A stretch of DNA of 64,000 nt, from positions 1,426,001 through 1,490,000 of the forward strand of contig CASHTG010000012.1 in assembly GCA_949357655.1 (NCBI GenBank), written 5' to 3'. A program made the position numbers and the translations under genes. Positions 1 through 13,876 of the stretch are shown here, one piece after another. The stretch comes from Parascedosporium putredinis. Taxonomy: Eukaryota > Ascomycota > Sordariomycetes > Microascales > Microascaceae. Below the pieces are notes generated by a model. The model was not told the DNA's origin, did no database searches, and worked only from the letters and a program-made list of their open reading frames with translations. The stretch's first letter is position 1; each line of letters starts with the position of its first letter.

Positions 1-3000
1 GATTGCTGGAAAATACTAGTCCTCGTGCCGAGGCAGTTGGCTTGTTTGAGTTGCGTGTGCAATTCGTTCACCACCACAGTGTTCTCGCCGGTAATCGAAT
101 AACTAGCATCTTGACCAGGACTCGTACGTAGTCTGAGACAGTCAACATGAGTCGGGTCCGGTGGAATGATAAAACTCCCGACTTAACTCCCCAGCCACGA
201 GGTTATGAAGAAAAAGAATGCGGGTTCCCATGTGCTGAGTGAACTCTTACCTCTGTGATTGCATGTCGTCAGCGCTACGTTGTAATGGGTACTGTGACAC
301 CGCCATTTCCCCTTTTCGCTTGATAGGTCTTGCTTTTCGTCTACTGTGGTAGATGTCTGCAGGTTCAGCTGCAGAAATACGAACGGTATGGAACACAGCG
401 ATTCAATGTTGACGCCAGTGTTGACAATCCTCCCACTTCTCCACTATTCGGAAATGGCATGGAGAGGAAGGCTGCATGCTCTCTCCGTGAAACACCCGCG
501 TCTGCGGGTCAGGACGAGGTTGGCAGTCTTTCATTATTCGACCATCCGTCGTGGAGGGTGCTGTCGGTTCCAGCCACGTGGAAAGATAGAGCAGGCCCTG
601 TCAGTTACATGGGTATCCATCTCCTTGACGAACGTGTTTAGACAATGATACCCCCGCACATTTCTTCTGGGCACTGCACTGAATGTCTTGACCGAATCCC
701 GAGACGTTAGATGCACATTTGTGGTGAACGGGCCGAAGCATCCCATCCACATAAGCCCCAGACCTGCCCTCAATAGGCTAGGCAAACATGTTATTCCATG
801 AGCTACTGCAAAGAATTCATCCACAGGCTACACTATCCTTCTGACACGTTCAAAATGAGCGGGACTGGGCGACTGGCGACTGGCGGTGGGGAGTGGTTGC
901 AGGCGAAGATGAGCTTCTGATGCATGTGCGGTTCGGAAAGGCTGGGTGTAGCCACTACTATTGGCTCCTCAGTTTCTTGAACCTGGAAATAGTTAATACA
1001 TAGGCCCTGCCCCGGGATTTCCCATGAGTGCAGGCGAACAAGCGGTGCCCAGAATATGCTGACCCACCAACCGTGAGGAGTGACTTGGCGGGCTTTCCAT
1101 GATTCGAACCATAAGGGCCCAGCCATGCAGGTGCTGAGTAGCCCCTCCTCCACGATGCGAAAATCGACTGTCACGTCCTAGGTCCCTTGAATCTACACTT
1201 TCTGGGATCATCACAGGGACATTGAATTTGGCCCTATGGTTTCTCGGCAGAATTGCAAAGTTGATTGATTGTCCGTTGGCTTGGCCCGTCGTAAACCTCT
1301 CCTCTCTCTCCTCCACAGGGCTCGTAGGAGTCAGTCCTGGAGACGCGACTACAATTGACGTAGGTTCAACACGCTTGTCCTTAGGTAACCTAGTGTTTAT
1401 TCCGCAATTGGTCCTTTGATAATTCTGCTTATAACTAGCTCTGCCCCAAGAACCTCACATTGACTTCGGAGCGGGGCCAGCGGATCCAACGAGCAGTTGG
1501 TACGAGGCCGCAACGACCACTCATTGCGGGAGGGAGGGATGGGACTTCTTGCCCGTTGGTTGATCGGATTCAGAGCCGGGGACTACGGCGGACAACACTT
1601 AAACGTTCGTTGATTCACTGAGAACCAAACAGCTTACTGCATACTAGCCGTTAAGTTTTGGTCCCGGATATCGGAATGCTCAGCGTGCTCCTCTAGGTTA
1701 AATGAGACATGTTAAACCGAAAATAGACTTGCCAACATGCACCATGCAGCAACAATGTCGAGAAGCTTGTTGAACGAAATCGCGCGAAGGGCTTTGTAAA
1801 AAGGGGTGGTGGGGTAGGCCCGAGTGCCGAAATAACCTGTTGGATGGTTTGGCCCTAGAAGCCGTGCTTTTGAACGGGATCTCGTCGAGACATTCTAGCG
1901 TAACCCAAGGCTGTAACAAACCACTAAGACTGAGAACCCTACTTCGTGGCTACTTTGGGGCTTTATTGGTTAGCGCTAGAAGCCTAGGTGCTTTCTTTCC
2001 CCTTGCTTCTGAGCAGTGAGATAAATTGATGATTAGCAGCCGTCAAGTGTCCGCCCTTGGTAAAGGGGAGAGCTGTGACAGTAAATCGGCGATGATCGCA
2101 ATTTCCATTCGATTTACGTGCCATTCCGTATCTCCTCTTTGCGACAGACAGTGATAGTGTCAATTGATGGTATTGGTGGGCGTTAGCTTTAACTTGTGTT
2201 GTAGCATTGATGGGAGAGTGTGCGGTCCGCCTTTCGGTGGAAGTGACAGCTCGACCGGGCCCGGAACGTCACAGAGGGCCCGTGTTCGGATTCCGGGAGC
2301 GGAGGTCAGCGATTCCAGCAACTCCGCTAGACCTCAATTGGAACTTGGCGCTTCCACCTCTTTTCTCTCTTCCTCCAAGATCAATCTATCTTGAGATTGG
2401 GGCAAGAAGTGGGGTGCCCCGCCCGTCAGAAATGTTTTGTTCTTTTTCTTGTTTTTCTTGTTTCCCTCATGTTACTTTTTCAAAAATTTCTTCATGCAAT
2501 GTACTGTCGTGCCTTCTCCTTGCTACCCACATTTAAAGAGCCAATTGTTAGGGCCGGAAGGCGCGACAGTGTACCTCGAGGTTGTAGCCTCAGTGCGTTT
2601 GGTTACATCTCTGATGTCTGGACAGGAGGCACCATGATGGAAGTCGCAAACAACAGACCATGGGCCACGCCTCGCTGTTTCATGGCTTGGATGCATTGTA
2701 CTTTTTCTCTTACACGCTGCATCTGCCACAAGCTAGTAGTTGGGGCAGACCCTCTATCTTCTCTCGTTCTCTCGCCCAAACCCAGCCGCCGTCACCCTTT
2801 CTTTCGTTGGTTTCTGCGGAAGATTGGGTCTATTGCTGGCGGCTGGAAAGCTGGATGGAATCGCTTCTTGACTTGGCCAAGCCAACTATGCGCGGTGCGA
2901 TTAAGACCTGCGATTTGTGACTCGTTGGTGGTGTGCGCCTTCCTCAGAAGAAGAGACAGGGTAATCTCCCACAAAGCTCTGCGAGGAAGGAACCGAGAAG

Positions 3001-5429
3001 GCTTATTTTGCAGGATTGATCATTGGAAGGTGCTACATCTGGACGTAACTGAAGCCCATCAACATCGCTCTACCGAGGTAAGAGGATCGAGGTTAATAAA
3101 CGGGTGACGCACCGGAAATACGAAAATAGCTGCGGGCACAAAGTACGGCACCCTCGACTATCCAACCTTGCAATACTCCAGACCCGTCAATCTGGGTCCA
3201 ATCTGTTCAGACGATGAGCTGTATGACCCAAAGCCCGCCTCGGCGCCTCAATGCTACAGCCCTCCCCCATTGAGGATTCCTTATCCACTTGCTTATGTTC
3301 CACAGGCTACCATGAGTATACAACTTAACCTTCAGCGACTGCCGCGAGTAGACCCGGACACACCGCTTCTATGTTAGCCACCGCCTAGCCTACAACCAAG
3401 CTGGCGTAAATTTCCCATGCCACCTCTGCTGCGAAAGGAAATGGCTACAACGGGTGCATAGAGGATGAAGAGAAATTTCCCGAGTCGTAGAACCACCGAT
3501 TCGAAAAGCTCAAAACTCACTTGGGGATCTCGGGATCTGCCTTGTTATTCCTTTTTCGTCCTCTGTCCAGATTCTCCGAACGCTCGTATCCCTCGCGAAG
3601 TCCATCCAAGCCAATGCTTGACTACCCATTCGCCCCTTCCTCATCGATTCCCCAGCCTTTCTTTGGCCAAAGGGCCGAGGCGTTATCAAAAGAGGAGGGC
3701 GAAGGAGAGGGGGGAAAAGACAATCTCGCAGGTACCAGCTGGCCTTCCACGTTGGCGCCAGACACTTCTGCTTTAGCTTAGACCCCTTTCTGTTTCCTTG
3801 CCTTTTTCTCGGCCTATGTTTCCCGACACTTGGATGGGAGGTAACTACTGGATTGGACGCCATACCCCCAAGACATAGCCTTTGCCAAGGATATCCTAAT
3901 CAGGAGGCGGCGGCAAGGACGTGGACCAAGAGGTGACCTCTCTCTCCAACTTCCCATAGGAGAATGTGGCGTTTATTGCGAGAATTCTCATTGAACTCTT
4001 GCATAGACTTGCAGTGGTCGCATCTCAAACCTGTCTGTTGAATGGGTCGCCCCTCATGACTTCCTTTCTTCAAACACACGCCCACTCAGTCGGGTTCCTC
4101 AGACCGCTGACGACATCACGCACGGGGTGTGTGCCCGCCGTCCGTTCCTAGTCGATCTATGCCCCCTTCCTCCCGCCAATTTTGGGAGGAAATACGATTC
4201 CTCATATCTACGATAACACGTCGTGAGACGCAGACAATCTATCAGTAGAGGTGAGCGGCCCGTTGCTTAACACGAACGTGAACGCGTTCTAAAGCACTTG
4301 GTGATACCGATGTGTAGATGATTGATCAAGGAGCCGTGTGTACCAAGAAGCGCCAGGTCCGGACAATCCATGCCCCTCTTGTGCATACTTCAGGGTACTT
4401 CGTCGGCTTCTTGCCTTGGACAGCCGCGATCATATGCATAGGGCGTCCCCACGGACATATTTGGTGGACCCTGTCTATGGATTTGTGTACTTCTTTTCTG
4501 CTTGCGTGCCATTAAGACTCCTTTATTGTTTAGCCTCCATCGTACAAGAAATAGATGACCGCGAAATCTTTGATATTTCCATCATCAGAGAATTGACAAT
4601 CTAGCTCGCGCGACCTCGGTTGTTGGGAAATGGAGAAAGGGCGGCTCTGACGTGTCTAGGCTTTCGCCGCCTCTCGCTGCACAGGATATCGTTCCCCTTT
4701 CACACCTACGCCCACGGCCCGAATTAACGCAGGCTTGGGCGTGTATGCAAGTGTAAGTGCTTTGCCTGCGGGCGAAGTTTTGGCCGGTCTCTAGAGATAC
4801 GGTGAAAGCCGCTGTCAACGCCATTGCGCGGCCGGGAAGGGAAAGGGAAAAGGGGGAGTGTGGGAGTGTAAGGGGGTGAACAGAAGCCGTCGGTTTTGAG
4901 GTGCAGATGAACCGGGTCGAGCCTTCTGCGCGTTTTGTTCCTGCACCTTTCGAGACTTTATCGCCACAGAGAGTTCCCTTCTCGCCCCTTCTTAACCCAC
5001 TAATCATGAGAATCCCTTAGTTCCGGCCTGTCGCCCCAAGCTCACTCGTAAACGAGGGCCGCTTCTTCGGCCATGATCATCGTCACCAGGGAGATCCACA
5101 AGCCTGCCCACCATATTTACGACTCCCGGATACTTATATCGTGGGTGCCCCTTCACTTATCCGAGTAGATCTTTGCCTCTTCCAATTCAAAGAGCCAGCT
5201 TCTATATACTAACATAATATAGAGCATGGCCCAACGTTTATATCCTTTTACAACCTTATTTTCATTCTTAACCCCAAATCACTTGATAAACTGAGTTGCG
5301 CCCCCTTTAGCCATATTTCTGAAGAGCATCAGTTTCTTACCATCACTCTCTGGAATATTGGTGTTGGCCTGAGAAAGCCCTAGGTGGTATCCGTCTTGCC
5401 TACACCTCTTGCACCACGGCACCCTCAAA
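1..5429. other. Gene-free left flank
   Basis: I see no convincing gene on either strand here. The open frames are short, mutually overlapping and lack domain-like composition or plausible splice structure. The last 250 bases look like the promoter and leader of the polyketide synthase: a TATATA stretch lies at 5203-5208, about 220 bases before its ATG. No tailoring, transporter or regulator gene of a secondary-metabolite cluster is recognisable. Confidence 0.6.
5203..5208 (+). promoter_or_regulatory. TATA-like element before the PKS
   Basis: A TATATA hexamer in an AT-rich patch about 220 bases upstream of the PKS start codon. The distance would imply a leader of roughly 190 bases, ordinary for a filamentous fungus. 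It is a plausible core promoter element, judged from sequence alone. Confidence 0.3.
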
Positions 5430-8400
5430 ATGGCAACTGAGTTCAATACTGGTTTGGCAACGCCTCAGAGAAGCCCACAACATACACCCGAGTTTGGCTT
5501 TAGACCCTATGATCCATATGCCATAGCAGTTTGTGGTATTGGCCTACGACTTCCTGGGGGAATAAAGGACACCCATGACTTTTGGGAGCTGCTGGTCAAC
5601 GGACGAGATGCTCGCGGTCCCATCCCATCAACGAGATATAACATTAGCGGGTTCGATGATTCGTTGGGAGGTAAAGGTGGTATCAAGGCGCGGTATGGAT
5701 ATTTCCTCGATGAGGACATATCTGGGTTAGACACATCCTTCTTTTCAATGACACGAAAGGAGGTCGAGAGCTGCGATCCCCAGCAGCGCCGTCTGCTCGA
5801 AGTGGTAAAGGAATGTCTCGACGATGCTGGAGAGATTCACTACAGAGGCCGCGCCGTCGGTTGCTACGTGGGCACATTTGGCGATGACTGGCTCTTGATC
5901 AACTCGAAAGAAAACCAGCATCAGGACGGTTACGGCTATCTTTCCACGGCCAACGGGGACATGATGCTTGCAAATCGAGTGTCCTATGAATACGACTTTA
6001 GGGGACCGAGGTAGGTCATCATGTATAGATCAAACCCATCTGCCGCTAACTTATACTTGTCGTTTCTTTTAGTTCGGTTGTTAAGACGGGGTGTTCTGCG
6101 TCGCTTGTTGGGCTCCACGAGGCGTGTCGAGCCATTCAAAACGGCGACGCAACCTCGGCAGTTGTGGCAGGTACCAGTATAATTCTAACCCCCACTATAT
6201 CTGCATCATTCACATCAGAGGGCATCCTGTCTCCAGATGGCTCTTGCAAGACGTTCGATGCCAAGGCAGATGGATTCGCGAGGGCTGAAGCTGTATCCGC
6301 TATATACATAAAACCCCTCGAGGCAGCGCTTCGTGAGGGCAATCCAATCCGGGCGGTGATTAAGGGGACGGGGACAAACTGTGATGGGAGAAGTGGCGGA
6401 TTACTGAGACCGAATGCAGACGCTCAAGAAGCCTTGATGCGCAAAGTCTATTGTGATAATGGGCTGGACCCGGGCGAGACCGCGTTCGTCGAGGTAAGCA
6501 TGAATCTGGAGGCTTGGCATACTGCACCCTGCGTCTTGAACTCTGGCTGAGGCGTTACTAACTTTTCAAACCCCTGATATAGTGTCACGGCACAGGTACA
6601 GCCACAGGAGATCCCATCGAGGCAAACGCGGTTGGAAATGTTTTTGGTGGAGCTGGCGGAGTATATATCGGCTCTGTCAAACCCAACGTCGGCCACGCTG
6701 AAGGAGCTTCGGGCTTGAACAGCTTCATAAAGTCAGTTCTATCACTCGAACACAGGATAATACCTCCGAATATCAAGTTTGAAAGCCCAAACCCAAAGAG
6801 TGAGTTTAGAATTTCCAACGAAATAACGAGCGTAGCCTGGAGCTAACAATCCACTTCGTCTCCGTCACTAGTCCTTTTCAAGGAGAAGAACCTCTCCGTT
6901 CCGACCCAGCCAACGAGTTTCCCCCTGATAAGTTACCTCGCATCAGTATCAACTCTTTTGGAATAGGCGGCACGAATGCGCACGTAAGAACCCCCAACAT
7001 GCCTACGGGTTGATGGTCATTTGGCTGATACCACATCTTAGGTTGTCCTGGATGCGTTTGAGCCGCCCGAGGCCATTCAGTCAAACTCTCGTCCTACACG
7101 GCCTGACCTTTTTCTCCTCTCCGCAAACACAAAACCATCTCTCGAGATGGCGATAGCTCGCTATGACGAGTTTCTTCGAAGCGAGAGCCGATCAAAGGGG
7201 CCCGACGTCGCATACACGTTGGCGCTCCGCCGGGAAAGACTTCCCCATCGAGCCTTTTCGCTAGTCCAGGACGGAAATATCATCGGATCCTGGGAACCGG
7301 CAACGGTTGCCGCAGCAAAGGCTGCTCCCGTATACATGGTTTTCACCGGACAGGGTGCACACTGGGCGGGGATGGCCAAGGAGATGGTTCTGGGCGATGA
7401 TCTTTTCAGGAAGGATATCGTCCTAATGGATAGCATCTTGAGTGGACTCACGTATCCCCCATCGTGGTCAATGATGGGTAAGAGAAGTTGCCTGTCCTTT
7501 GTACACCGTGAGCAAAGCTAATGATCCTGGTAGAAGAGATTATGCGGGTAGAAAACCAATCACGAGCTCACCTTCCAGAAATCTCCCAGCCTCTATGCAC
7601 TGCGATACAGATTGCACTTTTCAACCGTCTTGCTCACATTGGTGTACGGCCGGAGTGCGTGGCCGGCCACTCTAGTGGGGAGATAGCAGCGGCCTATGCC
7701 TCAGGTGTGCTATCGATGGAAGCGGCCATGGTGATTTCGTACTACCGAGGCTACGTAGCAGCGGGCCTTGCGGAGACAGGCTGTATGATTGCGGTTGGAC
7801 TCCCCGCTCATGAGATCGAGCCCTTGCTCCCCACCCGCGTCGTTGTGGCGTGTGAAAATAGCCCCAAGAGCACGACCATCTCGGGAGAAAGAGAGCCTGT
7901 ATTGAGGGCGCTGGAAATAATTAGGCACCGATGGCCTGATGCCCTGACAAAAGAACTAGGCATTAATATTGCCTACCACTCCCGTAAGTCTTTTCTTCTC
8001 CCACCCTTTCGTTGATCCGTTGGTGCTGTGAGGTTTTGCTAAAGGTAATTGGAGTACAGACTACATGAATGCCGTTGGGGATGACTATATAAGCCTCATA
8101 CAGGAAGACCTCTCAAAACTCTGCGCCTGGCCGGCAAAGTCCACGACACCCTTCTACTCAAGCGTGACAGGGCAACAGGTCGAGCCCTATCATGATTTCG
8201 GTCCAAATTATTGGCGAGAGAACCTCGTCTCTCCCGTAAGATTCTCAACTGCCATCTCCACACTTCTCGATGTAAGCGGGGCTGGTATATTCCTAGAAAT
8301 CGGGCCTCATAGCGCTCTGCTGGGCCCTCTGAAGCAAATTGCGGCAGCGAAGTCGCTATCTTGCTCCTATATCGGCACTCAGTCCAAAGGAAAAGATTGC

Positions 8401-11400
8401 TTTGTGCGCTTCATGGTCTCAATTGGCCGACTGTTCCAAGAATCTGTCAACGTGGACTTAACTTCCTTTTACCCACGTCCGGTGGTGTTATCGGGCCTTC
8501 CGACGTATCCATGGGACCATAGTCAGAGTCTCTGGTATGAAAGCAGAGTGTCCAAGGACTGGCGATTTCGGCAATACCCCCATCATCCTTTGCTTGGTGT
8601 TCGCATTCCGGAAACATCTTGCCTTCATCCTCAATGGCGGAACATACTTCGCGTGGAGGACATTCCTGGCTCTCGGACCACAAGGTCGAACAAGACGTCG
8701 TGTTCCCGATGGCTGGATATGTTTGCATCGCAGGTGAAGCGGCGCGCCAGATGATGGGAGCTAACGCAGGATACAGTGTACGACACGTCGTCGCCAAGGC
8801 GGCGCTGGTCTTGTCTGAAACGACTGGGAATGAGATAATAACAGCTCTGAAGAGGCACAAACTGACGGATGCGTGTGAGTCTGAATGGGTTGATTTCAGT
8901 GTGACATCATACACAGGTTCAAGTTGGATCGTCCACTGCGAAGGCCAAGTCAGAGTTATCTCTTCGATATCTGGACACCCTTGCGTCTACCCGAGCCACC
9001 CACGCCAGGTCACTCCAAGCCATTTCTACCATTGCCTATCCGAGGCTGGTATTAATCTAGGACCTTCATTTAATAGGCTCCAGGATGTGTCTTCCGCGGT
9101 TACCGAGTGTCAAGCCACAGCTAATATCACACCCATCAGCGCCGATCAAAGCATGGCTTACGCCCTCCACCCAGCCGTAATCGATGCTTGTTTTCAGCTT
9201 GTCATTATGGCCTCGGTACGGGGCATAGGTCGCCTGCTCTCTAAGACCTGCCTCCCTACGCGCCTTGAGCGTGTTGATATCCTTCCCAGCAGTGAAGTAC
9301 TGCGAGCATCAGCCCTGGTGTCTCAAGGCAACGAGTCTACCACTGTGGAGTGCATGGCCGATGACCGACTCGTTCTGAAACTTAGAGGACTCCATCTAAG
9401 CAGCCTCGGTGACGATCTCGGGGTTGAAAATGCCGATATCCACGCCGCCGCAAGACTAGAATGGGTGCCTCATCTCGACTTTATTGATCCGGGACCGCTG
9501 TTAAAGCCAGCAAATTTCAGTCAAGGAGAGGTTGAACTGATTGAGGAGATGACATTTTTATGTATGCTCGACACTCTGGAAAAAGTGGAAGACCTCGTGC
9601 CCGCGCACACACACTTTTACAAATATCGGGAGTGGCTACGGCGTGAGGTCTCGGAGGCGGCGAGTGGTGGTAATAAGCTGGTGCCTCATGCGCCGTGGCT
9701 GTTTGAATGCATCCTAGCGAGCGCTCTCAAAGGTACAAGACGCATTTTCTAGGCTTATGCGCATGGAGAAAAAGGCCTTACCCAGGGGCTAAAGCGCATC
9801 TTTGACAGCTGCGCTCAAGTCTTCACGGGAGAACTCGAGGCCATCGACGTTCTCACGGAAGGCGGCGTACTAACCGATTTATACAATGTGGTGAGCTTCG
9901 AATTCAGCGGCTTCGTTCGCCTAATGTCCAACACCAGGCCAAAGCTTCGTGTGCTTGAGGTTGGTGCCGGAACTGGAGGAACGACAGAACTTATCCTTCG
10001 CGATCTGGTCAAGGGCGGCCTACCTCAGTACTCGGCTTATACCTTTACCGACATATCCGCCGGATTCTTGTCTCGGGCCAGAGAACGCTTCGAGTATGCC
10101 CCAAACATGGACTACCAGATTCTAGACATCTCAAAGGACCCGGTCGGTCAAGGGTTTGATACCTCTTCCTATGATCTCATCATCGCCGCAAATGTTGTAC
10201 ATGCGACCCCATCTTTGCATGAGAGCCTTTTGAACCTTAACAAGCTTTTAAAACCGGATGGCACACTTCTCCTCACCGAGCTCTGTAGCGAGCTACGCGT
10301 CCCAGGGTACATCTTTGGAACATTTTCCGGCTGGTGGCTAGGAGGTGACGACGGTCGTGAATGGGTTCCCTACGTACCCGTCCCGCGATGGGACGAAGAG
10401 CTCAAGATGGCTGGGTACGTGGGCGCTGAAACAGTCGTATATGACCAGGCAGCCCCTTATACCTGTTGCACTGCGATTATCTCACGCAAGCTGTCACCCA
10501 AGCCGGATTCTCTCAGAGAAGTGACAGTTCTTTCACACGACCCCGAGTCAGGAGCGGCACTTGTGATCAAGCAGGCCCTGGATAGAGAGGGAATATCTGT
10601 CAGACACGCTTCGATCGAACACGACTTTCTGCCGGACCAAGACATGGTATGCTGTTTTGATCTCGAAACAAACTACTTCAAGGACGTGTCGGAAGCAGAG
10701 TTCCACAATTTTCAGGCATTCGTTCGGAAGCTCAAGTCCACCCGGCTACTTTGGCTAACCAAGCCCGCGCAAGTCGAATGTAAAGACCCATGGGCTGCTT
10801 CGTCTCTTGGAGTGGCCCGAACCCTACGCTCCGAGCTTGAAGTACCCTTGTACACTCTGGAGATTGATCCCGAGGAGGCGAACTTTCCCAACATGGTATT
10901 ACAGGTGCTCGAGAAAATACGACGGGATGCAGGCGATGATACTTTAGACCCTGACAAGGAGTTTGCCGTTTATAATGGAAACCTATGTGTCGGGAGATAC
11001 CAGCCTTTCTCCGTGCTTGATGAGACGACTCAAGTAAGCTCCGAGAGAGTTGATAGTATCGTTGGCCTCGGACTTGGCAACCGAGGTTCACTCGAAACAC
11101 TGCAATGGGAATTGCGGGAGCCTCACCATATAATCCCAGATGACTCGGTGGAGGTTGATTGTCGGGCGGTTGGCCTTAATTTCCGAGATGTTCTCATAGC
11201 AATGGGAATCATGTCGAAGAACTCGCCAAGCTCGGATCTTGGAATGGAATTTTCGGGCATCATTCGACGGATTGGTTCGAATGTCCAAGGCTTACGGATT
11301 GGTGACAGAATTTTCGGGCTTTCTCCGGAAGGCTCGTTCAAATCTCGGGCGGTTGTATCGAGTGGGTTGGTGAGAAGGATCCCTGACACGCTTAGCTTTG

Positions 11401-13443
11401 AAGACGCTGCTGGCATACCGGTGGCATTCACGACAGCCTTGCACAGCCTTTGAACCTCGGCCGCTTGGAACGGGGACAAACGGTTCTCATCCATTCGGCG
11501 TGCGGTGGCGTCGGAATGGCGGCGATACAAGTTGCCAAACTGGCTGGTGCCGAGATCTTTGCGACGGTAGGTGGCGACCATAAAGTCGAGTATCTGATGC
11601 GCAAGTTTGGTATCCCCCAAAGCCATATTTTCAAGTCTAGAGACGATTCATTTTACGATGGGGTAATGCGAGAAACAAAGGGCCGCGGGGTGGACGTCGT
11701 ACTCAACTCCCTCTCCGGGGATCTCTTGCACGCGTCCTGGCGGTGCGTCGCGCCGTTTGGCATCTTGGTGGAGATTGGCAAGCGAGACCACATGGAAAAT
11801 GGAAAGCTGGACCTGGGGCCCTTCTTGGCCAACCGGACATATTCTTGTTTCGACGGGAAGGAGTTTTCACTGCAGCGGCCCGAAGTCATGGGAAGGTGAG
11901 TTGATCCAACATCGGGCTCCCCGATTCAAAAAGGCCTTGGGAGAGAACCCGACATACTAATCTTGCACAACTTAGGCTGCTCGAAAAGTACTTGGGATTG
12001 TACGAGCTTGGTATCTTGGGCGCAATGCCAGAAGTTCGAAATTTTGATGTCAAGGAGGTGGAGCAGGCGTTCAGGTGGCACCAGGACGGCCAGCATATTG
12101 GCAAAGCGGTGGTAAGTATACCGCAGCAATTCGATCTCGAACACCTCCGGGCCGCTCCGTCATCATCACAAACTCTGAAGTTGGATCCAGAGGGCAGCTA
12201 CCTGCTCACGGGCGGGCTCGGGGGCCTTGGGAGGACAACAGCCCGCTGGCTCGTAGAGAGAGGTGCCCGCTCGTTGACATTTTTATCGAGAGGGGCACAA
12301 AGCGAAAACAACACTCATTTTATCCGAGAACTCGGTGCGATGGGATGTCGGGTAACTGCAGTCTCGGGGTCTGTAGAAAGACTCGAAGATGTCCAAGAAG
12401 CTCTTACGCGGTCGCATGCGCCGGTCAAGGGGGTATTCCATATGGCAATGGTTCTCGAGGTAAGAGCGCGTGTACTAACAGCATATCCCCGTATTCTTAG
12501 GAACATAGTGTTAACTTTGAGGCTTCTCTTTCTTCAGGATGCGCCATTCGTGGACATGACTTGGGCACAATGGAATGCGGCAACTCGGCCCAAGATTGAC
12601 GGCGCTTGGAACTTGCATACCGCGCTCATTGACCAAAAGCTCGACTTTTTCTTTCTTGCAAGCTCTGTTGTGACTACCACTCATAGCCCAGGACAAGGAA
12701 ACTACTGCGCAGCCAATACGTATCTGGAGGCATTGTGCCAATACCGGCAAGGTCTCGGCCTGCCAGCGTCTGTCTTGGGTATATGCCCAATTCGCGGGGC
12801 CGGCTTTGTCGCAAGCAGCGCCAGAGCGCAGCGCAATATGAAGGCACAGGGTCTCTACAGCTTAAACGAGCAAGCGTATCTCGACTTTGTCGAGCACTCG
12901 CTGTTATCCAACACGTGCCGTGCTGTCATCGCGCCAGAGTCCTCTTCTCAGTCGTTTTCTTCGTGGAAGAACGAATCCCACGTGGTGATGGGGCTCCGCT
13001 CGGAGCTCGATCTGCAGGACCCCAACAACAAGACAAACTGGCGGAGGGATAGGCGGATGGGGAGCTATCATAATGTGCGCAATAATACTGTAAAGGAGCT
13101 GTCGTTGGATGCAAATGAGCTCAAAATGTTTCTAGACAGGGCTGCGCAGGAAGGAGAGGCACTTTTGCTGTCTCAAGAAGGTGCCCACTTCCTGGCAGCG
13201 GAGATTGGGCGCAAGGTGTACAACATCATGTTGCGGCCGGAAGGCGAGACGGCAAACGTGTCGGCGAGCCCGGCCGAGCTAGGGGTGGATTCACTGATGG
13301 CCACGGAGCTCAGGAGATGGTTTCGGCAGGCGTTTGGACTCAAGATCAGTGTGCTGCAGATTCTCAGCGCGGAGTCGCTCGAACAGCTGGGGCGGACGGT
13401 GGGGGCGGGCTCGCTGAGAGTGCGGCGGAGAAAAAGTGAGTAG
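5430..13443 (+). CDS. Highly reducing type I polyketide synthase (KS-AT-DH-MT-ER-KR-ACP)
   Basis: Iterative synthase that would build a C-methylated, fully reduced polyketide. I infer nine exons, with introns at 6011-6072, 6494-6582, 6800-6871, 6984-7041, 7478-7533, 7984-8059, 11896-11975 and 12460-12537, giving about 2,480 residues. KS (about 30-445) has its cysteine in TGCSAS (about 201) and histidines in CHGTGT and KPNVGH. AT has GHSSGE (Ser about 636). DH starts at HPLLG (about 915), with WLSDHK and HPAVIDAC as the catalytic pair. MT has VLEVGAGTGGTTE, ER has HSACGGVGMAAIQ, KR has LTGGLGGLG and an SS...NYCAAN active site, and ACP has GVDSLM (about 2433). There is no release domain, as usual for the class. 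The frame breaks near 6923, 8667 and 11450, each by one apparently missing base, and an in-frame TAG lies at 9750-9752. The upstream TTG at 5409 is not needed; ATG 5430 is the first in frame. The product is unknown. Confidence 0.95.
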
Positions 13444-13598
13444 AGGTGAGGGCTCTAGAGAAGGACGAAGAGGAAAACATGGGGTGATTGTGTGAGCGCG
13501 GTGTAAGATCGAGGAACGACTTGATGATTTCACTTCGCACGCACGGGAAGCATTCCTTTGTCTCTGGACGCATTTCATAGCCTTTCTCTTTTTTTCTC

Positions 13599-13617
13599 TT
13601 TTTTTTTTTTTTTTTTT
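13599..13617. repeat. Poly-T tract (T19)
   Basis: An uninterrupted run of 19 T within a T/C-rich stretch about 160 bases after the PKS stop codon. It could lie in the 3' untranslated region. Its true length is doubtful because homopolymers appear under-called elsewhere in this window. Confidence 0.9.
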
Positions 13618-13852
13618 CTTTTCTTCGTTTTTCTTTAGTTTGCTATACCGAGGTATATGACCGCAATTTACACACACTACCATCGGGACTTTTGATAATT
13701 ATTCACTGCTCTGCCTACTGATGATGCCCGGGAGGAGGGAGCAGGAATATAGACGAAGGACTTCCATCTCGTATGTTGAACTCACAGTGCGATTGTCTAC
13801 AGGGTGATGTCACCTGCACAGTCCAACGACGCTAACCGAAAATATAGGGTTT

Positions 13853-13876
13853 GTTGATATCCATGTTGATATCCAT
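13853..13876. repeat. 12-base tandem duplication
   Basis: Two perfect adjacent copies of a 12-base unit (GTTGATATCCAT), followed to about 13910 by related ATGGAT/GGATCC palindromic words. Intergenic, no evident function. Confidence 0.85.

Noticed and set aside
1070..1140. Possible tRNA T-arm around GATTCGAACC on the minus strand
   Set aside because: The five-base T-stem does not pair and no acceptor or D-arm can be fitted.
2391..3107. 238-codon open frame on the plus strand
   Set aside because: Cys/Arg/Trp-rich composition, no domain, no splice structure, and a start that does not use ATG.
9733..9752. A 20-base GT...AG intron removing the in-frame TAG of the PKS
   Set aside because: Far shorter than any fungal intron, and its removal would shift the frame.
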